From Suillus spraguei (Eukaryota > Basidiomycota > Agaricomycetes > Boletales > Suillaceae): a DNA stretch of 64,000 nucleotides. The notes beneath the pieces were generated by a model, which was not told the origin of the DNA, searched no databases, and was given only the letters and a program-made list of their open reading frames with translations. Positions 1-11,299 of the stretch are shown in pieces; the stretch's first letter is position 1; the number at the start of each line of letters is the position of its first letter. The position numbers and the translations under genes were made by a program. The stretch covers positions 124,001 to 188,000 of the forward strand of contig JABCPU010000019.1 of the NCBI GenBank assembly GCA_016800925.1. The letters run 5' to 3'.

Positions 1-2
1 AT

Positions 3-629
3 GTCATCGGCGTACCTGGAAGTCTTCATGACTCAAACGTATTTGCACGAACGAGGGTTTCCCGGAACCCTGAGTCATTTTTTGGTGCAGGAGAGTGGTT
101 GTGGGCCGACTCGGCATATGCTGCACGAACCTGGTGTGTGCCACCATACAAACGGCCACCAGGAGGGAGCTTGACGCCAGACCAAAAGATATTCAATACT
201 AACCTGTCGACGGTGAGTATCAATGGCAATATATATTAGTAGTCCTCACCCAATGTCTAGGTTCGTGTTCGTTCAGAACATTTTTTCGGCTCTATCAAAG
301 GCCGGTTTCAATCCCTGCGGGAGCTTCGCATCCCAATCCAAAGCCAGAAGGACCTCGACTACGCAAACATGTGGATCCGTTCATGCTTCGTTCTGCACAA
401 TTTAATCGTCGAAATTGAGGAAAAATTAAACCATGAGAACTCAAATGTCCGCTTCTATGAAGAACCTCGGAGGCCAAGGCAAACTGGTGCTGACGCTGAT
501 GCAGGAGAGGATGATCAGCGAGAGGGCGGTGGTGCAGTAGGTGATCAAACTTACATTGGAAGTGTGGGGCAGGATTTTCGCAACACGTTAAAGACACGGT
601 TGCTTTCCTCGTTGGCGCAAAGGAATTAG
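3..629 (+). CDS. Harbinger (PIF) transposase/nuclease, C-terminal part
   Basis: This is the 3' part of a DDE nuclease that cuts and rejoins the transposon; the 5' part lies outside the window. Exon 3-212 encodes VIGVPGSLHDSN and then EWLWADSAY..WCVPPYKRP. A GT..AG intron at 213-260 joins to RVRSEHFFGSIKGRF and LDYANMWIRSCFVLHNLI, ending at the stop at 627-629. The HDS aspartate and the RSEH glutamate fit the second and third residues of the PIF/Harbinger DDE triad; the first Asp would be upstream. The tail (about residues 135-190) is low-complexity and rich in D, G and Q. Both exons join in one open frame, so this copy need not be dead. The minus-strand gene at 958-2574 is its expected partner. 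Family assignment is confident from motif order; activity cannot be judged without the missing half. Confidence 0.9.
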
Positions 630-641
630 CAAGTATATATG

Positions 642-875
642 GCGCAAACCTGTAGCATTTAGGATTGTCAATTAGAAGCTCTTCCTCTTCTTTAGTACCC
701 AACGAGGGAAATTTGCGCAAACCTGTAGTATTTATGGTCATCAATTAGAAGCTCTTCCTCTTCTTTAGTACCCAACGAGGGAAATTTGCGCAAACCTGTA
801 GTATTTATGGTCGTCAATTAGAAGCTCTTCATCTTCTTTAGTACCCAACGAGGGAAATTTGCGCAAACCTGTAGC
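642..875. repeat. 73-bp tandem repeat, three full copies plus a partial fourth
   Basis: The word GCGCAAACCTGTAG recurs at 642, 715, 788 and 861, exactly 73 bp apart. Copies are nearly identical, with single-base changes such as gtcatcaa/gtcgtcaa and cttcctc/cttcatc; the fourth copy breaks off after about 15 bp. The array lies between the stop codons of the two convergent Harbinger genes, so it is inside the transposon and would form the 3' UTR or terminator zone of both. Confidence 0.95.
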
Positions 876-957
876 AATCATGCTTGAGATTTTCTCGAGA
901 AAGTACCACTCATATTTCTAAATGAACAGTTGCAAGATGACACGGTACAAACCTACT

Positions 958-2574
958 TCAGCTTTGATCAAAACCACGCTCCATAGCAATACGACGAATC
1001 CGAGCCTCCTCCTCTTCTCGACGTGCATGAGACAGCTCGAGTTCAATTCTTGCAATCTCCATTTGCCGAGTCATCCTCTCCTGTTGGTGGTGATGATCTT
1101 GTTCAGCAAGACGCATTGCATGCTCCCGCTCATCACGAGCACTGCGGGCCTTGAGATCACGAGCCCATATTTCGCTCTCGAGCTTCATGCGTTTATAGCG
1201 TTCATGCTCGGCACGAACCTCACGTTTGCTATCAAGGTGCAGCATCAGAGATTCTGCCGTTTGGGACATCCTTTCTGTGGTCTGGTCAAGAGTACTGCTG
1301 CCAGGGCGTTTGCGTGATGATGAGGGGGGACACTGAGATGCACTTGAAGGAGATGGACGAGACTGTTTTGTAGCAAGAGAAGGTGAACTTTCACGACTTC
1401 CCTTGAGTGAACTGACACGAAGAGACTGTAGTGCTCGGCTGGCACCAATATCTGAGTCCTCTGAGTCAATGGGCGTAGACTGACGACTGGGTGAAGACTC
1501 CTTGTAATCGGAAAAAAAAGACAGTGAATTGTCGACTGGGTTTTTTTTGGCTACCGGCGAGTGTTCAGGAGAGTTTAATGATATCATGCCTGGGCCAAGT
1601 GCGTCAGAGGTTGAGATGGGAGGGAGCTGGGGTCGTTGGTACCACTGTGGCAATGGGACCAGTGAGAATGAATCCGGCGTGTTGCTAGGACTATGGTCCG
1701 AAGGTAATAGTGGCGATGGCTGGAGTGATGCTATGCAGGGGGGCTGGTCAACAATCATATCATCCGTCACACCATTGTCCATAGTGTGACTATTAATCTC
1801 AACTATTTCTCCATCCTCAGGATCATCGTCTGCATGAGCGTCATCGTCACCTGTAGCCGGTGGTTTTGAAATATTAAAATGTTCCAATGCAGCAGAGGCA
1901 AAGTCTTGCCCTGCATCTGCAGTAGAGAAGGCATGATTGAAGGCTGGATTGGTCCGCCACCAGCCATGAAGCTCAGGCCACCAGGGAAATTTCTCAAGCC
2001 TTGTATCTGATGGAGACATGATTAAGACATGCGCAAATCAACGCAGCAGAGACTTACCGATCAACGACTTCATCTTTGGATCCTCTTGAAGCTCTGCATA
2101 TGTCTTTCCTGCTCCTGACTGCTTGAGGTCCTTATTAAACTCATTGTATTTTTTCCGGAGTCTGAAACATCTTATCAGTGATTCTAGTAGACAGATGATG
2201 CAAGAACTGAATACTTACGTGCCAAAACGAGTTGAGACAGGTTTGATAAATGCCTTAGGGTCCTCCTTGAAGAGTCGTTGAACCTCTGGATCTTCATCAT
2301 TCGAAAATACAGCTTGTGCAACCTGCAAATAGACGACATCTCTTGAACTACCGCTCTGCTTCTTCTTCCGACCTTGCTCCTTGGCATCCTTTGCTGAATC
2401 AGAGAAAAGCTTGATGCGGGCATCTTCATTTTCCTTGCACCAGGCAAGTAAGCGTTCAGTACGAGCACCACGGACCCCCTCCCAATGAATAGTACATTTC
2501 TTCCCAGTGTCCACACTAGTGGATGTATTGCCTCGGACTCCACCACCTCGACCTCTTTGACTTGTGCGTGACAT
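958..2574 (-). CDS. Harbinger-associated MYB/SANT-like DNA-binding protein
   Basis: Second protein of a Harbinger element; in this superfamily a Myb/SANT-like protein helps bring the nuclease to the transposon ends. Exons on the minus strand are 2574-2219, 2161-2058 and 2006-958, with clean gtaagt donors, giving about 502 residues. The N-terminus is RGRGGGVRG-rich. Residues about 35-150 form the SANT-like region (ERLLAWCKENEDARIKLFSD and later YNEFNKDLKQSGAGKTYAEL, EKFPWWPELHGWW). The middle is Ser/Pro-rich, and the last 80 residues are a charged coiled coil (RREEEEARIRRIAMERG). Position and convergent orientation to the nuclease support the pairing. ATG at 2574 is chosen over the in-frame ATG 21 bases upstream because of the conserved MSRTSQ start context; either is possible. 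Confidence 0.8.
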
Positions 2575-4750
2575 GATACAGGGTGTTCTTAACACAGCGA
2601 TTAAGGATCAGATTGGAGCTTGACCACCATCGACGCCAATGACAACGACGAGCAGGCAGGGCATACCGGAGTTCGAAAGCTGCCGTACCGGCAGCATCCG
2701 AATTCGCAAATTTTGGCTGAGAATTTCTTTCTAGGTTTGACTTTGAGAACCGTTATTGACTGCCCGAGTTATGCTTCTCCGACGTCAACCATTGTATCCC
2801 CTGTACCCTACCGACTTTGACCATAAGCTTGTCCCGTGCTGACCGTGGTGCGTTTTCTTTAGTCCCATATGACTCTGTTTTCGACCTCCGGCCAACAATG
2901 CATAATGCATGCACGTGTTTGTACGCAATACACAAGGACAACTGGTGACGAGCAAAAAACAACATATGAAGGAGGGAGCAAGAAAGAAAACAACCGGCTT
3001 GTGTCTTCTATATGAACAAACACGATCTCCTACTCCAGTGGAATCTTGCACGACTTCACAGCCTTAGGTAACGTCGTCGTGCAGTCCAATATCCCTGAGT
3101 CATCGACCAGGTTGTCATAAAACGCAGACACGATATCCTCGTCATCGACAGACCACAATAGAATTTATCACACTGAAATCCGGAGCATTGGATCGCTGCA
3201 ATAAGATGAATCGATTCATCAGGACTCTTCTCATGGCCCACGGTAATGTGGCAACCCGATGAGAATGGTTTCTACTAGTCAAATTGTATGACGACATTAA
3301 CGACCCGTCGCGTGTTGAGAAGGGAGACTTGAGTGGCTGTTGTCGATCCGGTACTCCATGACAGCCTAGGTGGAGCTACTGGTTTTAATGCAATGCATTG
3401 AATACACCCATATGTACTGTTGCATCAGTGTCCTGCAGTGATGTGAAGGACGCAATGGGCACTAGACGTTGGACTACAACGGCCAACTCACACATCGGAG
3501 TCCCTTCCTTCTGTCTGGCTTTGCTCGGTCAATGGTTACAAAATGTAGCATGGACGCATCTTGAGAAGCCTGCCGTCTCGCCTGAATGAGTGTTTCCGAA
3601 ATGGAGGTGTAAGAGAAAATGTAGATTTGAGACAAATTTTGGTCTTCTTCTCATAGAGTCTGAGTCCTGCGGCATGTAGCAGTGCCACATACATGAGTTG
3701 GTTTGAATCAACTCCCGGAGAGCTTGGATCATGGACCCAAAGCCAAAAGTTGCGCAGTAGTCTTGAGTAATTGGAGTTAATGATTTGAAGAACCAACATC
3801 CTCCACGAGTGAGCAGACGACTTGGAGAATTCGGCGTGTGCGACATCAGGTATGTAGGATATGAACGAGATGCTCCTTCACCCGCTTTTTGAAGGTCTGT
3901 AGGCAGGGAAAGATATTTTTGAAACAGGATCAATCCGAATGACCAGGGGACGTATGAATAATGCAGCCCGATCGAGCTCAATGGTCTCACCAAGGTCGGA
4001 GGGAATGCCCAGCTACAGGAATCTGGAATGAAGACGTGGATCTCTTAGAATGACTAGGGGAGCAGCTGTAAAGCCGCTCGATTTGTCATGCTTTTGTGTT
4101 ACACGGAGACTTTTACGTAACGAAGTTGTGACATCGTGACCTTCTGCAACGGTGTGACTGAACTTACATGACCATCTATTTACCAAACTGAAGTATGAAT
4201 CTTTTGTCGTCTGCTTTGCTCCGCGTATTTCCTCTCTGCGTATACAGGCCTCTAAATCTTGCCGTCATTTGAGGGCACGAGATAAGGCTAAACGTTGTGA
4301 TAACGCATGTTTGAAGTAAAAGAAGATAATTTTGACACCTGTATTCACTTTAGGTAGCTGTAACCACATTAAATCAGGTACTGAAATGAGCTGGCATTGC
4401 CCCAAGCATGACTTGACCCCAAAATGAGGCTCTGATAACGCATAAAGTAGTTCAAAGGCCTATGCGTTATGCGTTATTATGTCATGCATTATGAAAAAGT
4501 AGTAATATCCAGCGAGCTTACATAATACATGATTCAATCAAAATAGTAGTGGCAAGAACATGATTGTGAGCGCCGTCCTGCATCCAAAATGATACTAGCA
4601 TTTCCTTCGATGATTCCGCGCAGTCAGAGCAGGGCAGGCTAGTAGGACTAGTGGCGATTACTGGGCCGCGTCATCCTAAGCGCCTGGCTTAAATTTCCTG
4701 TGACCTGGCACTTGTTCGGCGCACGTATACAGCCTGAGCAGTCATCTAAT
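2575..4750. other. Gene-poor stretch beyond the Harbinger element
   Basis: No convincing gene. The right end of the Harbinger element should lie shortly after 2575, but I could not fix its terminal repeat because the left end is outside the window. A short hairpin (gctgccgtaccggcagc) is near 2680. A 154-codon minus-strand frame at 3529-3993 has no recognisable domain and no supporting exon signals. The 4250-4560 part is AT-rich with repeated 'gcgttat/gcattat' words. Confidence 0.6.
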
Positions 4751-7381
4751 ATGGCTGAGCAGCTCCCCCCACACGCTACGCTTCCCCAGTCAGCACCTGA
4801 ACCACCCCAGTATACTCTTCCAAAGACCTTCAACATCGGACGATCCAACACACAGCATCTCATCCGCCCAGATCAACTTAAGGCCCATCTTCAGCTTCTG
4901 GCAGCGTTCAACAACCTTAAGCAGCGGGTCATTGAAACCGAGAGCCTTATTGAAGGATTTGAGTCGGACAGTGAGAAATGTTGGGTATGGTTTGTCAATT
5001 TGGCTGTTGAACGGTGTGTGCCTAGCATTCTGCGTGTACTTGCACTGGTAACTCACTGCACTGATGGAGCGCAGGTTTGAGAGATGGTGTTTGACAATCG
5101 AGCAATCAGATACAGTAGAGCAACGATTGCCTCCCATTGATGTCACTATGGTGTGGCACGCCTATCTCCTCAATCCGAGGCAAGCATGTCTTTAATTCCT
5201 CATGAATGATGAACCTTATTGTTCTTGGTTACATCCGCACAGCTGGTATGCGGAAGACACCGGGCGGATCTCCAAGCTCAAACCTCTCGCTCGTTTCACT
5301 GATTATTTTCCTAAACTTCTTGTGCGCCACAATACTTTGAACAATGTCCCGAGCTCGCTGAACGTTATGCCAGGCCAACCCTGATCTACTAACTACTGAC
5401 GCACCACAACATGAGCGTATCTCTGCTTGGGAGCATCGTACCAAATCACTGTATGACCCATTCGCATCTGCTGCGGATCTCACGCATAAATCCATTGAGT
5501 GTCCTTACTGTTATCGCACTATTCTCTCGCGTATGTTCCTTGTTGGCATTGGAATCCATTCTGACAACTAGCCATAGCGTTTTTGCAGCCTAACGGGAAA
5601 GGCTACGCCCAGAGCAACTTTAGCGTCGAGTGTAAATGTGCTAGGCAGATCACCAAAGAACTTCTCGGCCTTTACAAGTTTGCGAAAAACATAGTGGAAC
5701 GAACAGAGCCTGATGCATATTTGGCGTTAGTGTTGCGTTGTATAACATTTTGTACAATATCTAATATAATTTCATGCACACAGTGGAACTCTTCATACAC
5801 CAAGTAGCAAATACAACACTGTGCGCGGAAACATGATCAAGAGGAGCGTCGTCACCCCGCACTTTATTTTCTGGACGAAGAAGGCAAGCGATCCTGTGGG
5901 CCAGATCTTGGTAAACGTCCGGTATGACGTTGCGCGCATGCGTACCGTGCTGAACAAGTCTTTGAAACCAAGATTGTATGTCTTGTTTTTTTGCAATCAA
6001 CACATCTTCTCAATTGAGAGGCAGGTTGAACAAGATTATGGGTGCCTACATGGACGACAGGGTGTTTTCACTCGATTTGGTCGGTGCTGTAAGTAGACCC
6101 TGTGCCTCAACGTTGATCATATTCAAAGACTGATGTATCTACGAATCTAGGTCCTCCGTCAAGCCTCGTTTGTGAAGAAGATGGTCAACCTTGGGTGGAC
6201 CGAGCCAGGATATTTTGCTACCGAGGTAGATACAATGGCACTGCAACATTGCGTAGCTCGGTATCACGCGTGCGTACTGACTTCTTTTTTCTACCGGCCG
6301 CACAAGAACATTTCTCTGCAGCTTTTTGAATATCATGGCAGAGTCGCCTGCTTCGTTCTTCGTGCCCACGCTTGACATTGATCTCGGGTGGCATACTCAT
6401 CAACTGATGGCGAGTCGGTATCAAAAGGACTGCCTCTCGCTCGTAAGACGATATGTTGATCAGTAGGTGTTGCCATGAGTACAATGCGGAATACACATAA
6501 TGAATGCACATTTTTTAGTGATGATAAAGTGGAAGAAGGTCAACTCTCAACTTCTTTTGACCTCACCTGTCGTGCATGGAACGTAAGCTATTGTCCCTTG
6601 GAATATGATAACTCTATTGAAACTCCTCCAAATGGTAGGATCGTTATCACGTACCCTACATGCACTGCGGGTGTCCATTGCCAGGAGACACAATCGGCCA
6701 AAAGCTCCGACGCCTCCTCTCTTTTCAAGCCACTAGCAATGTGCTTTTACTCCCTCCCAAATCTGACGCAGGTGCTGCCACACACCCAAGCGATCACAAC
6801 GCCGTGTTTGCCCTGCAGAACATGTCCGCAAGCCTTCGTTGCCGGGAGAACCGTACACACAAGGCAGAGATGCGGAAGTTGCGGGCGGAGCAGAATGGGG
6901 GGGCTGTGAAGAAGGATGAGAATGTTGATCATGGAATTGCATTTTTACATCCTGTGCCGATGTTTTATTCCTACCCTGGTGGATGCGTTGCCACTACTGG
7001 AGCGGTAGTGAATGGAGGTTTGGGGTGTGCAGTGGTGAGTGTCGTTGTTGTGTTTGGAGAGTAAGGGGTGCTGATATCACGCTTACAGGGGGCAGGCAGC
7101 TGCTCGGTTGGTGCCTCAAGTAGCGCTGGTGCTTGTGCAACGGAAGGTGGGGGTAGAGCTGAGGGTAGAGCTGGGGGTAGAACTGGGGGTAGAACTGGGG
7201 GTAGAACTGGGGGTAGAGCTGGGGGTAGAACTGGGGTAGAGCTGGGGGTAGAGCTGGGGGTGGTTATGCAGGGGGTGTATTTGCAAACGGGGCTTTAGCT
7301 GTAAGCGGCGGTGGAGGCGGAGGCGGAGGTGGAGGTGGCGGTGGAGGCGGCTGCGGAGGCGGAGGCGGAGGCGGCTGCTAG
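4751..7381 (+). CDS. Glycine-rich domain-containing protein (GRDP/DUF1399 family), tail out of frame
   Basis: Exons: 4751-5013, 5075-5179, 5243-5321, 5374-5530, 5578-5725, 5784-5975, 6025-6088, 6151-6269, 6322-6462, 6519-6582, 6639-7034 and 7089 onward. Family marks appear in order: DVTMVWHAYLLNPR, the IECPYC and VECKCARQI Cys pairs, then LDIDLGWHTHQLMASRY and FDLTCRAWNERFHVPYMHC. GRDP proteins carry these DUF1399 repeats and a Gly-rich tail; plant members bind RNA, and fungal roles are poorly known. Intron 5180-5242 uses a GC donor (AG|GCAAGC). The last exon runs through a 12-bp minisatellite; as read, the frame ends at 7298, but one 11-bp unit puts the expected glycine-rich tail (ALAVSGGGG..CGGGG, stop 7379-7381) out of frame. 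Family call is firm; the C-terminus is uncertain. Confidence 0.82.
7153..7260 (+). repeat. Coding 12-bp minisatellite (GTAGARCTGGGG)
   Basis: Nine consecutive units of GTAGA(G/A)CTGGGG lie in the last exon of the glycine-rich protein and encode Gly-Gly-Arg-Thr/Ala. The first unit has a G-to-A change. The seventh (about 7223-7233) is 11 bp, having four instead of five G before TAGA, which shifts the reading frame. A GGN codon run follows at about 7300-7378. Confidence 0.93.
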
Positions 7382-8339
7382 ACCAGACTGCCTATGATTT
7401 TTTCTTGAATCTTGAATGTCTCTATGTGAGCTTACTGTGGTATACTGAAGATGTTCGCTCGGTATCAGATACTGTACTATATCTTCATAGCATCATGAGA
7501 ACATCACTTTGCGGCAGCTGGCAGTACCGTTCTCAATCACCGTGAGTTTGAATTTATGATTGAAAACATTCAGACCTTTGCATATGAGCGGCATGGGACT
7601 CCGTGAACCGTCTATATTTGTTCTCCTGTGCTAATTACATAATGTAACTGTTTTGCGAAAATCTTTGAATTGAATCGGCATCTGTGAGTGAACATGACAA
7701 TGTCACTCCCGTCACTTCCTGGCTGCTACGAGGGCTGGATATTGGCACGACTCGGAGTTTGTCGTTTCGGAACTGTCAGACGATCTCAAGTATATTTATT
7801 CACCCGTGCTGCGACTATCCATCGGAAAGCTCAACAACATCGACACGAGTGTGTTCCCGTCCCTTACTGCGATGGCTGCATGCCATATGATTTCCCCTTC
7901 GTCCTATTTATTATGCTCAATTCTCACGATTTACTCGTGCAATCGAGTTAAGTTTAAAATTAGAGTTTTAATATTCACACTGGCCTGTGTAACGTTTCCG
8001 CGTGATGGTCAAGGACAATACAATACAAGACTAGGATCGACGGACCCGATAATCGCTACAATCCTGTCCTCCGCTGAGAAGGTCACATAACCAGACCGCA
8101 ACCACAACCCTCGCGATCAAAGCGATTCAATGATAGAACACACAAGGTTTGTACGATTTCACCGACAACAGGAGTCTGTTAACTAACAGGCCTACGAGTA
8201 CCATGTACGAACACGACAGTTTTTGGAGAAGACCCGATGGAGGCACAAAATACACATCTTTTCATGTGATGCGCAGTACCACCCATGATCAATACACACT
8301 TGTTGCTATTCACCACTTTCCAGAATTCCCTGGGTATCA
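7382..8339. other. Intergenic region between GRDP and HIS4 (tail to tail)
   Basis: Holds the 3' flanks of two convergent genes. Short plus-strand frames near 7684-8090 and 8149-8532 show no known domain; the second is partly antisense to the HIS4 3' exon. I see no gene here. Confidence 0.55.
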
Positions 8340-11049
8340 CTACATGCCCAACCGGATACGAACTGCGTTTGCATGGGCTTGCAACCCTTCGCAGTCTGCC
8401 AAAGTCGCTACTATAGGTCCCAACGTCTGCAGTCCATCCATAGTGACTTCCTGCGACGTTATGTGCTTCTGGAAAGACTGTGTGTTGACACCGCTAAACT
8501 GGCGTGCATATCCGTTTGTGGGAAGGGTGTGATTCGTGCCCGAGGCATAGTCTCCACAACTACAGCAATGTAATCAACAGAAAGCGTATGTCTGATAAAA
8601 AGGACTGCTTACCTTTCCGGAGAGTACGGTCCTACAAACACACTCCCTGCATTTTTCACTTGGTCGACCCAGGCTGGCGCGTCCCTCAAGTGTAAAATGA
8701 GATGCTCAGGAGCGTAATCATTTGAAAACTCCATAGCAATCTCTGGCCCTTGTGTCTTTACGATCAAACTTTTTGCCACGCTTTCACGAACGATGTCGAC
8801 ACGACCCAAGGCATGCGCTTGTTTATCCACTTCTTCTTCGACTTCCGCAAGCACGGTCTCCGGGAGAGACGAAGCGACCAATACAACTTGAGAATCGATG
8901 CCATGTTCAGCTTGTGAAAGAAGATCGGCGGCGACAAAAGCAGGGTTGCATGTGTCGTCTGCTATCACCTTAGGGGGAAGTACCGTATTCGTTAGTCTTC
9001 CAAGGACAACGAACACGGTACGTCCGCAGTTGAAAAGCCAAAGTCACTTACCAGTACCTCGGATGGCCCAGCAGGCATATCTATTGACACCAGTGCATCT
9101 GTGTCATTTTGTACGAGCATCTTCGCAGCCGTAACCCATTGATTTCCTGGCCCGAAAATCTTGTCAACTTTTGGAACGGTCTCGGTGCCATATGCCAAAG
9201 CGGCAACTGCTTGAGCCCCGCCAGCTCTGAGGATGGCATGGGCGCCCACTTTATGAGCAACATAAAGCACCTCCGGGGAGATACTTCCATCAGCCCTGGG
9301 TGGCGTAGCCATGACGATTTTTTCACAACCAGCGACTTGGGCTGGGACGCCTAGCATAAGTGCCGTGGAAGGGAGGACGGCAGTGCCTCCTGGAACATAA
9401 AGTCCCACCCGCGCGATGGGGCGGGCAAAGCGGGTGCATGTCACCCCTGGCATGGTCTCCACAATGAGTGGAGCACCATCAATTTGAGCAGCATGGAATT
9501 TGTAGACGTTGCTGTAAGCAACGTCAATGGCATCACGCACAGCAGGATCGAGCTGTTGTGCTTCTGGTGCAAGAGGGTAGAATGGTGGAAGGAGAAGTGG
9601 GGTATCCAATTGAGCCTTGTCAAATTTGGCGGTGAGCTCACGAAGAGCGGAGTCTCCGTGAGTGCGAACATTATCAACTATGGGCTTGACCTTAGCAATC
9701 ATTTCATCAGACTTGAGAACAGGTCGCTTGAGAAGCTTCGCGCGGTCCTCGGGGGATACAGCAGACATATCAACGGTCCGCATTTGAATGGGCCCATTCC
9801 GGTTGATAAATGGTGCTGACGAAGCTTTAGGCGCTTCCGCCTTGGACAATTCTACTTTAGGGGACTCAGTCTTGGCCATCCACTGTTGCTTCGCGTTTCC
9901 TGGCCTTCGACTGATCTTCATCGCCTTCTTGTCTAGTGACCGCTCGATATGCTTGATGCTCACTCCGGCAGCGACACACCGTGTTAACGTAAAGTATATA
10001 AGATCAGCAGCTTCGAATGCCACTTCCTCCTTCGTCTTTGCACGACACAGTTCATCGGCTTCTTCCATAATCTTTGCTCTCAGAAGTTCCTCGTCATTGA
10101 AGAGCCGGCGAGTATATGAACCCTCCGGCGCGTCAACTAAACGTGAGACCAAAGTACGCTCGAGGGCGGCGAGTCCGTCTAAATCGCCGAAGCACGAAGC
10201 GCGGTTAAGGTGACAGAAACCAGCGCCGTGTTGTACCACACTAAACTCGAGCGCATCGACATCACAGTCTACGCGGATGCGCACGACGTCCTGCGTGGCT
10301 CCAGATGTCTCGCCCTTGCGCCATAAACCGTGTTTTCTGGAGTGATACACGCCTTTGCCTGTGCGGATTGACTCAGCAACCGACTCACAAGACGAATAGA
10401 CGAGGCCTAAAGAGCGTTTGCCATGGAGATCAGAAGATATTACTGTAGGGAAAAGCCCGTCGGGGCGATCCGAAACAATGGGTGCAAGGAATGCATCTGC
10501 AATGCTGATCATTTCTTGGGAAGTGGAGCCGAGGGTGAGCTGGGAGAAAGGAATGACTACAGATGCGCCAATGGCTGCTAGTTTTCTAATGATTGAGGGC
10601 GTAGGGAGGTCAGGCGCTAAAACGTGTACTGATGCGCTAACGAAGAAGCGTGATACGGAGTGGACAAGGTCCACATCGAGGCCAAAGTCGCTCGAAGAAG
10701 ATGTTTTAAGCAAGACGCCAGACACAGCGTTGCGAACGGAGTCGGAGACGGCGCTCACGTTAGCAACATCGAGGAGAAGGAGTAAACGATGAGCGGGCAC
10801 CGTCCCCAGTAAACTTTTTGCAAGAGAAAGAGGCACGATGGCCTTGTCGGCGCCATTATCGAGGACGGTAATGATTTGATTGACATCAGTAGATGTACTA
10901 TCTTCCACAAGAAGGTAACGGATTGTGCTTTCCGGGGTTGATCCAGAGGCGATGACTGGTGCGACACGCGAGACTGCGAGGAGGAGCTCCTCGTCGACGT
11001 GCTCACTGTCGAGTAAAGCAAGAAATGGGAACATGACAAAACTTGACAA
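8340..11049 (-). CDS. HIS4: Trifunctional histidine biosynthesis protein
   Basis: Carries steps 2, 3 and 10 of histidine synthesis: phosphoribosyl-ATP pyrophosphatase, phosphoribosyl-AMP cyclohydrolase and histidinol dehydrogenase. Exons 11049-9052, 8968-8613 and 8559-8340 give 857 residues, normal for fungal HIS4. Visible marks: cyclohydrolase [16 protein letters not shown] and HLNRASCF (about 230-290), pyrophosphatase [20 protein letters not shown] (about 335), and dehydrogenase [23 protein letters not shown] and [13 protein letters not shown], then [10 protein letters not shown] and the final Gly-Asp-Tyr-Ala-Ser-Gly-Thr-Asn block. The intron splits exactly between SEVL and VIADD. ATG at 11049 (MSSFVMFPF) or 11034 could serve as start. 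Cytosolic enzyme. Confidence 0.97.
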
Positions 11050-11128
11050 GGAGATTGATGATTAGATTCGGATGACTTCTATTAGAAATTTATCGTGTTG
11101 AATAAGTTACAAAAGTCCTGTCTCCAAC

Positions 11129-11208
11129 GGTCCAATAGTGTAGCGGTTATCACCCAAGATTCTGAAACACGATTTCTTGTGACCCAGGTTCGATTCCTGG
11201 TTGGACCT
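11129..11208 (+). tRNA. tRNA-Gln (anticodon CTG) with an 8-nt intron
   Basis: Acceptor arms GGTCCAA/TTGGACC pair fully with discriminator T. The D-arm A box is TAGTGTAGCGGTTA and the T-arm B box is GGTTCGATTCC. The anticodon stem CAAGA/TCTTG encloses a 15-nt loop: seven loop bases with anticodon CTG plus about 8 nt after the base 3' of the anticodon, the canonical intron position. Mature length is about 72 nt before CCA addition. Confidence 0.92.
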
Positions 11209-11213
11209 TGTAG

Positions 11214-11220
11214 TTTTTTT
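11214..11220 (+). terminator. Pol III oligo-T terminator of tRNA-Gln
   Basis: Seven consecutive T residues start 6 bp after the tRNA, the standard RNA polymerase III stop signal. Confidence 0.85.
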
Positions 11221-11291
11221 CCTTTGCTAAGCAATACTCTTACATAATTATGTCAGTTTGATTTCAACACTGGCTCGGACGTCACTACGGT

Positions 11292-11299
11292 CCTGCACA
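11292..11299. repeat. Left target site duplication of hAT element (CCTGCACA)
   Basis: The 8-bp word CCTGCACA directly precedes the element's terminal TAGTG and is repeated exactly at 12155-12162 after its other end. Confidence 0.93.

Noticed and set aside
3529..3993. 154-codon minus-strand frame
   Set aside because: No domain, biased composition of chance frames, no exon signals, and located in a gene-poor region.
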